From positions 3,969,001-4,033,000 of the forward strand of contig NZ_CP033367.1 of assembly GCF_013170845.1 (NCBI RefSeq): 64,000 bases of DNA, read 5' to 3'. The translations under genes were made by a program, and so were the position numbers. Positions 56,458 to 64,000 of the stretch are shown in pieces. Position 1 is the stretch's first letter; each line of letters begins with the position of its first letter. The notes under the pieces are model-generated. The model ran no database searches. It had not been told where the DNA came from and saw nothing but the letters and a program-made list of their open reading frames with translations. The stretch comes from Mesorhizobium loti R88b. GTDB lineage: Bacteria; Pseudomonadota; Alphaproteobacteria; Rhizobiales; Rhizobiaceae.

Positions 56458-56824
56458 GACTGCATCCTCCAGTGGTTTTGGCTGTCGAAAATATCCGATG
56501 ACGAACTGACAACTCGCCTCAAGTGCATCGGAAATTACCGATAGTCTAGGTCGGATGTAAAGAGGTATTTTCCTTCATGATCTCTCCCTACAATCGTAAA
56601 ACTGGATCCAGTTATCATCGTTTAGCAGCAGAACCCCCTGGCCATATGCCCTTGAAGAACGAAGATTTCCGCAAGGGACCGACCGGCGCCCTTTTTTTTA
56701 GCTAATTGCCGCAATTGCATTGAAGGGTTTTTCCGATGCCAATCAAAGGAGCATCTACTCTGGTAGTGTGCGATACCGGAAAATGCGGCCCTCGCACGCA
56801 TGCGGTGACCAGAAATCTGGAGTG
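56458..56824. other. gene-free, low-GC gap left of the insertion sequence
   Basis: These 367 bp hold no supportable gene. A run of nine T (56694-56702) after a G/C-rich imperfect hairpin (about 56675-56693) is terminator-like on the plus strand. The last four bases (AGTG, 56821-56824) are the left copy of the insertion sequence's target duplication. Confidence 0.5.
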
Positions 56825-56890
56825 TGACCTGCCACTGAGAATTTCCTCCATCTGAGATTAGAGTCCGGCCCTTGATCGAAGGACGGACTG

Positions 56891-57157
56891 ATGAAGAGAA
56901 AGCGGTTCACGGAAGAGCAGATCATTGCGGTTCTGCGCGAGCACGAGTCGGGAGCGAAGGCGGGCGATTTGGCTCGCAAGCACGGGGTCTCGGAGGCGAC
57001 GCTGTATAATTGGAAGGCGAAGTATGGCGGGATGGACGTGTCCGACGCCAAGCGGCTGAAGGCGCTGGAAGACGAGAACGCCAAGCTGAAGAAGCTGCTC
57101 GCCGATCAGATGCTGGAAGCCTCGGCGCTGCGCGAGCTTCTGTCAAAAAAATGGTAG
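56891..57157 (+). CDS. IS3-family transposase OrfA
   Basis: An 88-residue OrfA: helix-turn-helix ([38 protein letters not shown]) and a leucine-zipper segment (about 55-85, [20 protein letters not shown]). It binds the ends and, fused to OrfB by frameshifting, makes the transposase. Its stop follows the slippery A7 run by two codons. Confidence 0.92.
   Translation: MKRKRFTEEQIIAVLREHESGAKAGDLARKHGVSEATLYNWKAKYGGMDVSDAKRLKALEDENAKLKKLLADQMLEASALRELLSKKW
57145..57151 (+). other. A7 slippery site for -1 frameshift OrfA to OrfB
   Basis: Seven A in the phase A-AAA-AAA, read TCA AAA AAA TGG in OrfA. A -1 slip leads into the OrfB frame (ATG GTA GGG). This is the standard IS3-family heptamer. Confidence 0.8.
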
Positions 57158-58080
57158 GGCCCGCCGTTAAGCGCGAAGCCGTCGCGCATCTGCAGGCCGT
57201 CATGGGCTTGTCGGAGCGTCGGGCCTGTTCCTTCGTCGGCGCCGATCGCAGGATGATCCGCTACCAGTCCCGGCGTCCGCCCGAGACGGAGCTGCGTGGC
57301 AGGTTGCGCGACCTCGCCAACGAGCGCCGACGCTTTGGCTACAGGCGGCTGTTCATCCTGCTCAGGCGCGAGGGCGAGGCATCTGGGGTCAACCGCATCT
57401 ATCGTCTCTACCGCGAGGAAGGCCTGACGGTGCGCAAGCGCCGGGCAAGGCGGCGAGCGGTCGGCACGCGGGCGCCGATCCTGGTCGAGGCAAAGCCAAA
57501 CGCGCGCTGGTCGCTGGATTTCGTGCATGACCAGTTCGCCTGCGGCCGCAGGTTCCGCGTGCTCAACATCGTCGACGACGTGACGCGCGAATGCCTGGCC
57601 GCGATCCCGGACACCTCGATCTCCGGCCGTCGGGTTGCCCGTGAACTGACGGAACTGATCACCCACCGCGGCAAGCCGGGCATGATCGTCTCCGACCACG
57701 GCACCGAGTTTACCTCGAACGCCATCCTCGCCTGGTCGAAGGATTGCAGGATCGAATGGCACTACATCGCGCCGGGCAAGCCGATGCAGAACGGTTACGT
57801 CGAGAGTTTCAACGGCCGGATGCGCGACGAGCTGTTGAACGAGAGCCTCTTCTTCGGTCTCGACCACGCCCGAAGCGCCATCGCCGAATGGAGGGAGGAC
57901 TTCAACACCGCCAGGCCACATTCCTCGCTCGGCTACCAGACCCCGGCAGCCTATGCCGAGGTCATCACCGCAACCGGCTCCGACGCTGTGCTGATGGAAG
58001 GCTCCGCGCCTCCGCCGGTTGCTCAACCCGCGCCACAAGGCGTAACAAAAACGGTCGAGGCTCTAATCGCAGCTGGATGA
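57151..58080 (+). CDS. IS3-family transposase OrfB (DDE integrase)
   Basis: About 309 residues from the ATG in the slippery region, or fused to OrfA by -1 frameshift. After an HTH_21 region ([15 protein letters not shown]) comes the RVE/DDE domain with Asp in SLDFVHDQF, Asp in [11 protein letters not shown] and Glu in [26 protein letters not shown] closes the catalytic domain. It cuts and joins the IS ends. The frame is complete and without damage. Confidence 0.92.
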   Translation: MVGPAVKREAVAHLQAVMGLSERRACSFVGADRRMIRYQSRRPPETELRGRLRDLANERRRFGYRRLFILLRREGEASGVNRIYRLYREEGLTVRKRRARRRAVGTRAPILVEAKPNARWSLDFVHDQFACGRRFRVLNIVDDVTRECLAAIPDTSISGRRVARELTELITHRGKPGMIVSDHGTEFTSNAILAWSKDCRIEWHYIAPGKPMQNGYVESFNGRMRDELLNESLFFGLDHARSAIAEWREDFNTARPHSSLGYQTPAAYAEVITATGSDAVLMEGSAPPPVAQPAPQGVTKTVEALIAAG

Positions 58081-58102
58081 CAGTTCAGTGGCAGGTCAAG
58101 TG

Positions 58103-58408
58103 ATCGAAAGAAAAATGGGCGCTTCCAGCATCCTCTCTGGATGAATGGAGTTACATCGAACGGCAGCTTGGCGCCCTCATCCCGGCCGTTCGCGTATGGT
58201 ACGCAAGCTACAGAAAGCGGCCCGTCTGCTTTTCGAAGAGGGGCGTGTCAGCAACAGATGGAAAGTGGTCGCACTCATAGTCAGTGGCCAACGGCCGCCG
58301 AGCCCAGTCGCGTGATAAGAACAAAATGCCCTACCCGACGTTGAGGTCGCGATACGGCCTCTCCCCTGTAGTTAGGTAGTTAGTGCGCGGCAATATCGGA
58401 CCGCGTCA
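58103..58408. other. gene-free gap between the IS and the Shedu gene
   Basis: No frame here has a ribosome site and believable composition. The AGTG at 58099-58102 is the right copy of the IS target duplication. There is no clear terminator for the Shedu operon; the stretch may be a decayed sequence interrupted by the IS. Confidence 0.45.
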
Positions 58409-59869
58409 CTAGAACAGGTCATCACTAGACTCGACCGGCTTTCGCCTCAGTGGCTCAGGCTTCATCGGTTCGGGCTTCTTAGCCAGAAATTCATAGAGCG
58501 CTTTCAGCTTGGCGAGCAGTTCGTCGAATGTGATGACAATCACGTCGCGTAGGTTATTGCGGTAAAGCTCGAGGCTCTTCTTCTCTTCGTCTGTGGGGGG
58601 CGACTGACCTGCGATCACGATGCAGGGCACCGCGTAGGTGAAAACGTCGTACGCCTTCGAGGCGATCTTCTTGCTGTTGATGTCGTTCTGCAGCTGGTGC
58701 CGCTGGTCAAGCACTTGTGTAACCGCACCGCTCAGTTCCTCGGAAGGCGCGTATACGCCACCGCGGTAGGGACGTTTCACAAGCAAGGCCGTCTTGGGCG
58801 TCTTGATCTCGATCAGTGCAAGGTTGCCGAACAGTCCGAGCCTGATGGCGTAATCAGCCAGCTTGCCGCCGCTACCATCGAATTTCGTGCCACCGACCGC
58901 GACCTGGTCGCCGAAGGCCAGCGCTGGCAGGTTGAAAGCCAGCTGCAGAATAAAAGCGTTTGCGTTGAAGAACTCTTGCCAGTGACGCTCTTGCAGACCG
59001 GTCTGGCCGAGCTTCCTACCGAAAATCTCGATCAGCTCCTCAAGCGACACGAACTCGATTTCACGACGCAACTCGAGCAGCTCCCCCGGCTCTTTCTCTG
59101 CCAACGTCCTGACCGACTTCTTGACCGTGCGAGCTGCGGCCTTGGCTTCGGCCTCCGGCGATCGAGACTTGCCGATGAGCGTCTCAGCAAGGATATCGGC
59201 GACTGGGCGACGGGTGCCGTCGCCGATCGGAAGGTCGAAGTCTGGGTCAAGCATGATGTTGAGATTGGCGTCGAGGTACTCGCGCTTCGCCCTGTTTGCC
59301 AGATCGATGGATCGCTTGTGCGTTCGGTTGATATCGCGACGAAATTTGTCGAACATCGAGTACGACATCGTAAGCACGTCGCCCTTGCGGGATACCCCTT
59401 TGTCGTTCGAGATTCGCAGCGTGCTAACGGCGCTCTGGTGCTCTGCCGCCTCCGCGATAAATCGCATGTCGTAAGTCAAGCCGAAGCCGGCCAAGGGCTC
59501 CCTGACGATGCCCACTGGCAACTCCTCAAAGTAGAGGTAGTCATCGTCCTTGATCGCGCCCGGTGAGTCGACGTCTTCGAGAATGATGGTCTCTAGATGG
59601 AGGTATTTGGGCTCGAGGAAGTAGGCCCCGAAGGTTGTGGTGATCGGATATGTGGTGAGGGTGCGGGTCGAGGCCTTGTATCGGGCAAGAATGATCGGCT
59701 CTGTCGGCGCCTCGAAGTCGGCGTTGGCTTTCGCCGCCGCTTTCAGTGCTTCCGGTTTGAGTTGGAGTTCGATCTCATAGTCACCGACCTTTTTCGGATG
59801 ATAGGCGACACGAAGGCCTTCGTCCGCGCGATCGGGCATCAACTTCAGGATTATCGGCTTCTCACTCAT
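58409..59869 (-). CDS. sduA: Shedu-family (DUF4263) anti-phage nuclease
   Basis: A 486-residue protein with a large N-terminal region (about 1-285) and a C-terminal DUF4263 PD-(D/E)XK nuclease domain (about 290-455). The nuclease residues visible are Glu294 or Glu299 (LQERHWQEFF), Asp339 (LADYAIRLG), Glu354 and Lys356 (ALIEIKTPK) and Gln385 (TQVLDQRHQL). Shedu is a known single-gene defence system that cuts DNA. Here the gene overlaps the upstream HEPN/Abi_C gene by four bases (ATGA), so the two are coupled. The ATG at 59869 is chosen for that overlap and an adjacent AAAGAAG. Confidence 0.87.
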   Translation of the reverse strand: MSEKPIILKLMPDRADEGLRVAYHPKKVGDYEIELQLKPEALKAAAKANADFEAPTEPIILARYKASTRTLTTYPITTTFGAYFLEPKYLHLETIILEDVDSPGAIKDDDYLYFEELPVGIVREPLAGFGLTYDMRFIAEAAEHQSAVSTLRISNDKGVSRKGDVLTMSYSMFDKFRRDINRTHKRSIDLANRAKREYLDANLNIMLDPDFDLPIGDGTRRPVADILAETLIGKSRSPEAEAKAAARTVKKSVRTLAEKEPGELLELRREIEFVSLEELIEIFGRKLGQTGLQERHWQEFFNANAFILQLAFNLPALAFGDQVAVGGTKFDGSGGKLADYAIRLGLFGNLALIEIKTPKTALLVKRPYRGGVYAPSEELSGAVTQVLDQRHQLQNDINSKKIASKAYDVFTYAVPCIVIAGQSPPTDEEKKSLELYRNNLRDVIVITFDELLAKLKALYEFLAKKPEPMKPEPLRRKPVESSDDLF

Positions 59870-60771
59870 GACGCTTCTTTCGGCTTGTCGCGCAGTGGCA
59901 GCGCACGCCCAGGATGGCGCAGTTGCCACGTCTCGATGATGAAGAGCGCGATCGCGGACGCGGAATGGATAGCAAGCTTGGCTATTGGGGCATCGATACG
60001 TCGGAAGCCTTTCTCTTTGCCGTGGGCGCCGCCGACGTGAGTGCGCAGGGAGCCGATGCTCTGCACCGAAGTAACCAAACCGGAGAGTACCGCCTTCACG
60101 TCGTTGACGATCTCGGGCGCCAAACCTTCTTTCATTGGATCCAGACCAAGTGGATCGCGTACTGCGCGATAGAGCGAGCTGATGTCCTGTTTGGCAGGGA
60201 AGTCGAGCTCCAGCTCAACAAGGATAGAGCGGCAGACGCTTTCGACGACTGCGCAAGCCGATGTAACTGCCAACTCGGGGTCTGCGACGGCCGCTCGAAG
60301 CGCACGATCTAGGTCCCGGTTGACCGTATCGAAGTCGATGCCGACGGCCATTGCGGAAAGCTCATTGGTAACCGGAGCAGTTTCCACAATCTCGACCAGG
60401 CGCACTGTGCGCCCGGCCGGCTCTAACTTGAGTCCGTCATAGAACAAGTGCTTGTTGAGGTACTCGACAACAGCGGTGTGTCGCTCAGGCTCCTTGATGA
60501 AGTCGCGCGGGTCTGCCGCGCTCTCGATGATCTGTTTGAGCAGTTCGCCGTTGCCTGTGTCGATGAACATTGCGCCATGGATGGCCGTCTTTGTGGCAGG
60601 TAAACGGCTCTCGCCTTTGATGTCGAAGGGTACCCCAAAGCCCTTGAACCAAGCCTCCAATCGCCACCCCTGCCGGTAAAGGCCAATTGACGGCTCGTAG
60701 CCGCCGGCCGAGCCGCCCGAGATAATCTCAGCTAAGGCATCGACCGATTGACCTGACAAATCGATTCGCAT
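59866..60771 (-). CDS. abortive-infection C-terminal (Abi_C/HEPN-like) protein
   Basis: A 301-residue protein whose C-terminal third (about 165-285) matches the abortive infection C-terminus family: SACAVVESVCRSIL, then LYRAV and SLRTHVGGAHGKEK. Arg243 and His250 form an R-x6-H motif like that of HEPN ribonucleases. The N-terminal 150 residues are of mixed type and unassigned. It is first in a two-gene operon with the Shedu nuclease and could be an RNA-cutting effector, a sensor or a regulator of it. The upstream 205-bp gap carries the promoter; no direct evidence picks one role. Confidence 0.78.
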   Translation of the reverse strand: MRIDLSGQSVDALAEIISGGSAGGYEPSIGLYRQGWRLEAWFKGFGVPFDIKGESRLPATKTAIHGAMFIDTGNGELLKQIIESAADPRDFIKEPERHTAVVEYLNKHLFYDGLKLEPAGRTVRLVEIVETAPVTNELSAMAVGIDFDTVNRDLDRALRAAVADPELAVTSACAVVESVCRSILVELELDFPAKQDISSLYRAVRDPLGLDPMKEGLAPEIVNDVKAVLSGLVTSVQSIGSLRTHVGGAHGKEKGFRRIDAPIAKLAIHSASAIALFIIETWQLRHPGRALPLRDKPKEAS

Positions 60772-60976
60772 GCGTCAATGTTACAGTAGATTCATCAGCG
60801 CAACTTCCTGAGCATGGGTTTCCCAAAAGCTTGAGGCTCGCCGGCAGGCGGCGGCTTTCTCCCTTTGCGTTAACTGTTAGCTGCCGGACCACTTCCGGCC
60901 CCGCAACAGTCTGGCGGAAATACGGCTAATCTCGGTCGTTCGGACTGTCTAAAGCGCCACCGAACTGCAGCACCGA

Positions 60977-62764
60977 TTATTGCCACCTTACTCGCGCAGC
61001 GACACGTGCGAAGTTTTGAGCAAAAAGGTCTATGAATTCAGGATCCCCCTGGGCAAAGCCTGAGCGCACCAACTCCAACTTAAACGGGTCCGTCTGCATT
61101 TCGCTGAGAATCTTATCCCTGTTCTTACCGTCCCATGCAGCACGTCCGAAAGCCATGAACTCCCAGCCGTTGCGAGGGTCGCCTTGGAGGGTCTCCTTCA
61201 CTCGAGCCTTTGAATATTGTTCGAAATTCGCTAGTGATCCAAGAATTTCAAAGCGCTCAAACATGAGCTCGAAGTTCGGGGTAAGGCCAACAAAAGTCTT
61301 CGCCCATTGCAGGAATATCGTCAGCAAGTGATCGCTTAGCGCTGTCTTTCGCTTTTCGAATCCTTCAATATTTTTGAATGCCTCGTTCTCATCTCCATCC
61401 CAAATATTCAGGAAGAGAACGTCAATCAGGCGCTGCGGCTCTCCATACTGTTGATCAACCTTCGCATTGAACATCCTATGAAGCATTGCCCACCGCGTTG
61501 CCCGCGTAAGCCCAAGACCGTATGCCGTGAAAATGAGTACTGCTGGATATGAACGTAGGTTTAGTAGCCTTACAGAGCCGCCACCAGGTCGCTTTGCATA
61601 GGTGTAGAGGCTCTGGATAATATCCAGCACAAGCGAGAACTCCGTGTCATCTCCCCAGCGAGCTAGAACGCCGACCATGCAGGTTAGCGCCTCTGTGGCG
61701 GCCTCATAGCTGCGTACATGCGAGCGGAAAGCGTCGGCGTCTCCTTGCGAAATAATTTCAAACTCGGACGTGCCTAGTTGCGCTAACAGACGATCCGCTT
61801 CCTGGGCAAAGAGTTCATCCATCTGGATGCGGTACTCCGGCTTTGCCAGAAAACGCTTTGCACTGCTGACCAAAAGTTCAATGCTGAAAGGATTCTGGCG
61901 CTTACTCTGTTCGAGCGTTTCGACGCGCTGCTGCAATCCTCGAAAGAAGTTGTCTGCATCATTAATGGCGATAACGCGTGCACGGCGATGGTCAACGATT
62001 GTCTGTGCCCCGCTACCAAGATTTCCGCGAGATGCCCAGAATACTGAGTAGCGACGGTTTGGCGCTCGAAGAAATGCCGCACGCAACGCGCTATCCCACT
62101 CGCCCGACCAGCCACAAACGATGAGCCCGTGTTCGTCCATGATACGATCAAGAAGGGTGTCATACTGTTTTGGATAGCCGCTAAGTTCGGCCTCCGTGTT
62201 AAGAATCCGCGCGTCCTTGTAATCGCCATGCAGTTTGAGGATGTAGCAAGCGCTGTGTGTAATCGGCTCGGCGCCGGAAAGCGCGTCAACGGATGACACG
62301 ATTGTTGGCTCGATTCCGCGCTCTCGCAACGCGTTTTCCATCAGTCGATCAAAGTTGGTTGTGACGATGACGCGGATATAGCCGCTACGCACAAGTTCTG
62401 CGATAGCATTGTGTGCAGCCGTGGGAATTTTGCGTCCCGCTTCACGATCCTCGTCACTCGGCTCTATGTAGCTGTGCAGGATTGAGCGTCGCTCCTCAGG
62501 CGATGAAGCCAGCTCTTCAAGGAGTCTGGAGTAGCTGGGTTCTTCTCCTGCGGTCTTGCGGTACCACGCAGCCCAGTCGGTCTGATCCTCTATTCCCTGC
62601 GCCAGCGCAGCACGGCGGATCAGGTCAAGCGTGATTTCCCAACCGGTAGGAATTTCCGCTGCGCGCGAAAGGCCAGACCCCAGCACCACGGCAAACACAC
62701 CCTTGTTCTCGTACACCGAGAAAGCAAGCTGTGTGAGTGGATCGCCGGCGAGAATACTCATCAT
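60977..62764 (-). CDS. SIR2-domain defence-type protein
   Basis: A 595-residue protein with an N-terminal SIR2 domain (about 15-285): NAD-binding GSGLSRAAEIP (29-39), TTNFDRL with Asn137 and Asp139, LHGD with His179, and the LIVCGWSGEWDSALRAA strand-helix end. The remaining 300 residues are helical and of no family I can name. SIR2 domains fused to such regions in defence islands deplete NAD upon infection (ThsA, DSR, Avs types). Its ATG overlaps the stop of a large upstream gene by four bases, so a two-protein system is likely. Lower GC than the chromosome. Confidence 0.83.
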   Translation of the reverse strand: MMSILAGDPLTQLAFSVYENKGVFAVVLGSGLSRAAEIPTGWEITLDLIRRAALAQGIEDQTDWAAWYRKTAGEEPSYSRLLEELASSPEERRSILHSYIEPSDEDREAGRKIPTAAHNAIAELVRSGYIRVIVTTNFDRLMENALRERGIEPTIVSSVDALSGAEPITHSACYILKLHGDYKDARILNTEAELSGYPKQYDTLLDRIMDEHGLIVCGWSGEWDSALRAAFLRAPNRRYSVFWASRGNLGSGAQTIVDHRRARVIAINDADNFFRGLQQRVETLEQSKRQNPFSIELLVSSAKRFLAKPEYRIQMDELFAQEADRLLAQLGTSEFEIISQGDADAFRSHVRSYEAATEALTCMVGVLARWGDDTEFSLVLDIIQSLYTYAKRPGGGSVRLLNLRSYPAVLIFTAYGLGLTRATRWAMLHRMFNAKVDQQYGEPQRLIDVLFLNIWDGDENEAFKNIEGFEKRKTALSDHLLTIFLQWAKTFVGLTPNFELMFERFEILGSLANFEQYSKARVKETLQGDPRNGWEFMAFGRAAWDGKNRDKILSEMQTDPFKLELVRSGFAQGDPEFIDLFAQNFARVAARVRWQ

Positions 62765-64000
62765 TCACCGCCAACTGATTTTGGTTGGCGCCGAGAACGA
62801 GCATTCCTTGAACGCCGTGGAAGCCTCGGCCGCCGTGAGGTTGGAATGCTTCTGAATCGGTTGTCAATCTGATCGAGTGTTTCCCTGGCAGTATATGCGT
62901 TTGCCTGAAGCAGGTCTTCAAACAGCTCAGTGCCAAGTTCGCGCGTATCCGGTCCTAGCCGGTGAAGCGTAATTGCTATGTCTACAAATTCAGGGGCAAC
63001 GGTCGCAGTGCCAGTGCTCATGTCGGCCAGTTCCGTGCGCCAGTTGGCAATCAATCCACGAGCAAATCTTCCGACAAGCTGTCCGGAGTGCGGGAGCAGT
63101 GTCTGCAGCCGCTCAACAACAAAACTGGAATTCACACCTTTTGCGTTGGCAAGGTGCTCCTCGATTGTCCTCAGCAACTGTATCCAGTGCGGCTCCGGCG
63201 TTATCTCATCGACAAGGCGGAAGAGATCGAAGATCGCAACCCAAGCGAGCTTGTCTGCGATTGGGATAATTCTCTGAAGCAGGGTTGAGCACGCGACCTG
63301 CCATTCCTCTTCGGACCAAACATTTACTGCCGCGTATGCAGCGCCGATCCTAGCATTTGAAAGCTCGGGTTTCGAAAGGATTTCGTTGAGAAGCTTCTTG
63401 GGCCAGTCGAGGCTAGGCTGGACGAGAGAAATTAGCGCGACTAGTTCACCATATCCCTGCTCATTGCTTGCTGATGCGGAGTAGTCCCAGCGCGAAAGCA
63501 GAGAGCCCACAAAGGCATCCGCCTTCCAGTGAAGTTGGGCCAACAGACGCAACCCCTCGTGCGTGCGGGCAAGCTCGGGATACTGGCCGAACAGGCGATC
63601 CAGAAAGTCAGTTAATTCGCTAATATGTGTCGATGGTATGTACGGCAGAAATCGTAGCAACGCCTCCCAGATACGGCTATCGTTTTCTGCGCTTAGCTGC
63701 CCGTTCAGCATCGATATAACGCGAAGATAATCTTTATTGCGAAGGAATATCTGGAACAAAACCTCAATAATCGGATAGTTACCGTGGGGCAGAATCCTTA
63801 GTCCGCCCATTCCCCATAGTATACTTTCCTGTCGCTCCTCTTTTTTGGCATCGTTGGTCGCAGCCGTGAAAATTTCTTCATCGTCCTCATCATCCGAATC
63901 CTCACGCTCTGGAACTGCGGGCTTTTCCGCAAGCCAGCTTTCGAGTAACGCAATGGTTTTCTCATCGATGTTCAGATCACGCCTGACCAGCCGTTCGACA
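62761..64000 (-). CDS. large helical protein coupled to the SIR2 gene (5' end outside window)
   Basis: The C-terminal 412 residues are visible and the frame is open to the right edge, so the gene starts outside. After WLAEKPAVPE comes a very acidic stretch (DSDDEDDEE, encoded near 63880-63900), then about 330 residues of regular amphipathic helices rich in Leu and Trp, resembling HEAT/ARM-like repeats, and a basic tail (RRPRLPRRSRNARSRRQPK). No family recognised from this part; the N-terminal part may hold a sensor or ATPase. Its stop overlaps the SIR2 start. A role as phage sensor or scaffold is inference. Confidence 0.7.
   Translation of the reverse strand, partial: VERLVRRDLNIDEKTIALLESWLAEKPAVPEREDSDDEDDEEIFTAATNDAKKEERQESILWGMGGLRILPHGNYPIIEVLFQIFLRNKDYLRVISMLNGQLSAENDSRIWEALLRFLPYIPSTHISELTDFLDRLFGQYPELARTHEGLRLLAQLHWKADAFVGSLLSRWDYSASASNEQGYGELVALISLVQPSLDWPKKLLNEILSKPELSNARIGAAYAAVNVWSEEEWQVACSTLLQRIIPIADKLAWVAIFDLFRLVDEITPEPHWIQLLRTIEEHLANAKGVNSSFVVERLQTLLPHSGQLVGRFARGLIANWRTELADMSTGTATVAPEFVDIAITLHRLGPDTRELGTELFEDLLQANAYTARETLDQIDNRFRSIPTSRRPRLPRRSRNARSRRQPKSVGGE

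Larger units (their letters stand above)
56825..58098 (+). mobile_element. complete IS3-family element (IS407 group-like) with 4-bp target duplication
   Basis: The element is 1274 bp long. Its ends are inverted repeats beginning TGACCTGCCACTGA (left 56825-56838; right, on the other strand, 58098-58085). It is flanked by AGTG on both sides (56821-56824 and 58099-58102). Two overlapping frames encode OrfA and the DDE transposase, joined by -1 frameshifting. End sequence, length and 4-bp duplication are those of the IS407 group. Both frames are intact, so it is recent and may be active. Confidence 0.92.
50767..64000. mobile_element. integrative genomic island in tRNA-Asn (left part)
   Basis: The left boundary is the tRNA-Asn fragment with the integrase gene beside it. 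The content changes from metabolic genes to integrase, excisionase-like, replication-like, unknown and defence genes plus an insertion sequence. Base composition falls visibly in stretches (about 54.5-56.8 kb and 61-64 kb). The right end is outside the window, where an intact tRNA-Asn would be expected. No conjugation genes are seen in the visible part. Confidence 0.82.

Noticed and set aside
58103..58408. Remnant of a second transposase to the right of the IS
   Set aside because: No reading frame gives recognisable transposase motifs over more than a few residues.

Overview
The window looks like chromosome of a Mesorhizobium-like alphaproteobacterium (Rhizobiales, Phyllobacteriaceae). The evidence is the long-chain-acyl lipid A cluster with acpXL, an Rrf2 regulator carrying the RirA cysteine pattern beside a complete hmu heme-uptake locus, PutA paired with an Lrp-type PutR, and high-GC coding interrupted by palindromic intergenic repeats of the kind common in mesorhizobia. 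The assignment rests on recognised gene families, not on a database search.

Layout. 1-4.1 kb: minus-strand very-long-chain fatty acid operon (acpXL, two ketoacyl synthases, an MDR reductase, probably lpxXL beyond the edge). 4.2-7.9 kb: histidine phosphatase and a large secreted caspase-TPR protein. 7.9-14.5 kb: AEC transporter, succinate-semialdehyde dehydrogenase, aldose epimerase, KDG kinase, and a FixH/YtkA-like protein paired with a di-heme peroxidase lipoprotein. 14.5-18.8 kb: putR and putA. 18.8-27.9 kb: heme and iron locus, in which hmuR, a small secreted protein, tonB and an HmuQ-like monooxygenase run one way, hmuPSTUV runs the other way, and rirA closes the block. 28-38.8 kb: housekeeping and accessory metabolism (DUF445 protein, phasin, MaoC hydratase, MFS/LysR pair, MocR/EamA pair, Zn alcohol dehydrogenase, DUF4262, maleylacetoacetate isomerase, FAH-family hydrolase). 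38.9-46.3 kb: LuxR-type response regulator, hybrid histidine kinase and FIST sensor, next to a form-II coxSLM-like molybdenum hydroxylase operon. 46.5-50.6 kb: acyltransferase, SRPBCC, GNAT, CutC, cupin and a small unknown protein.

From about 50.8 kb to the right edge lies an integrative element. Its left end is marked by a 45-bp 3' fragment of a tRNA-Asn gene followed directly by a tyrosine integrase. Behind these come an AlpA-like regulator, a replication-type helix-turn-helix protein with heptapeptide repeats and an acidic tail, small unknown membrane proteins, and a complete IS3-family element (IS407-like ends, 4-bp target duplication). The right part is a defence island with two translationally coupled pairs: a HEPN/Abi_C protein with a Shedu-type nuclease, and a large helical protein, cut by the window edge, with a SIR2-domain NADase-like protein. 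The second pair is the best candidate for an undescribed system here. The right end of the element, and the reconstituted tRNA-Asn expected there, lie outside the window.
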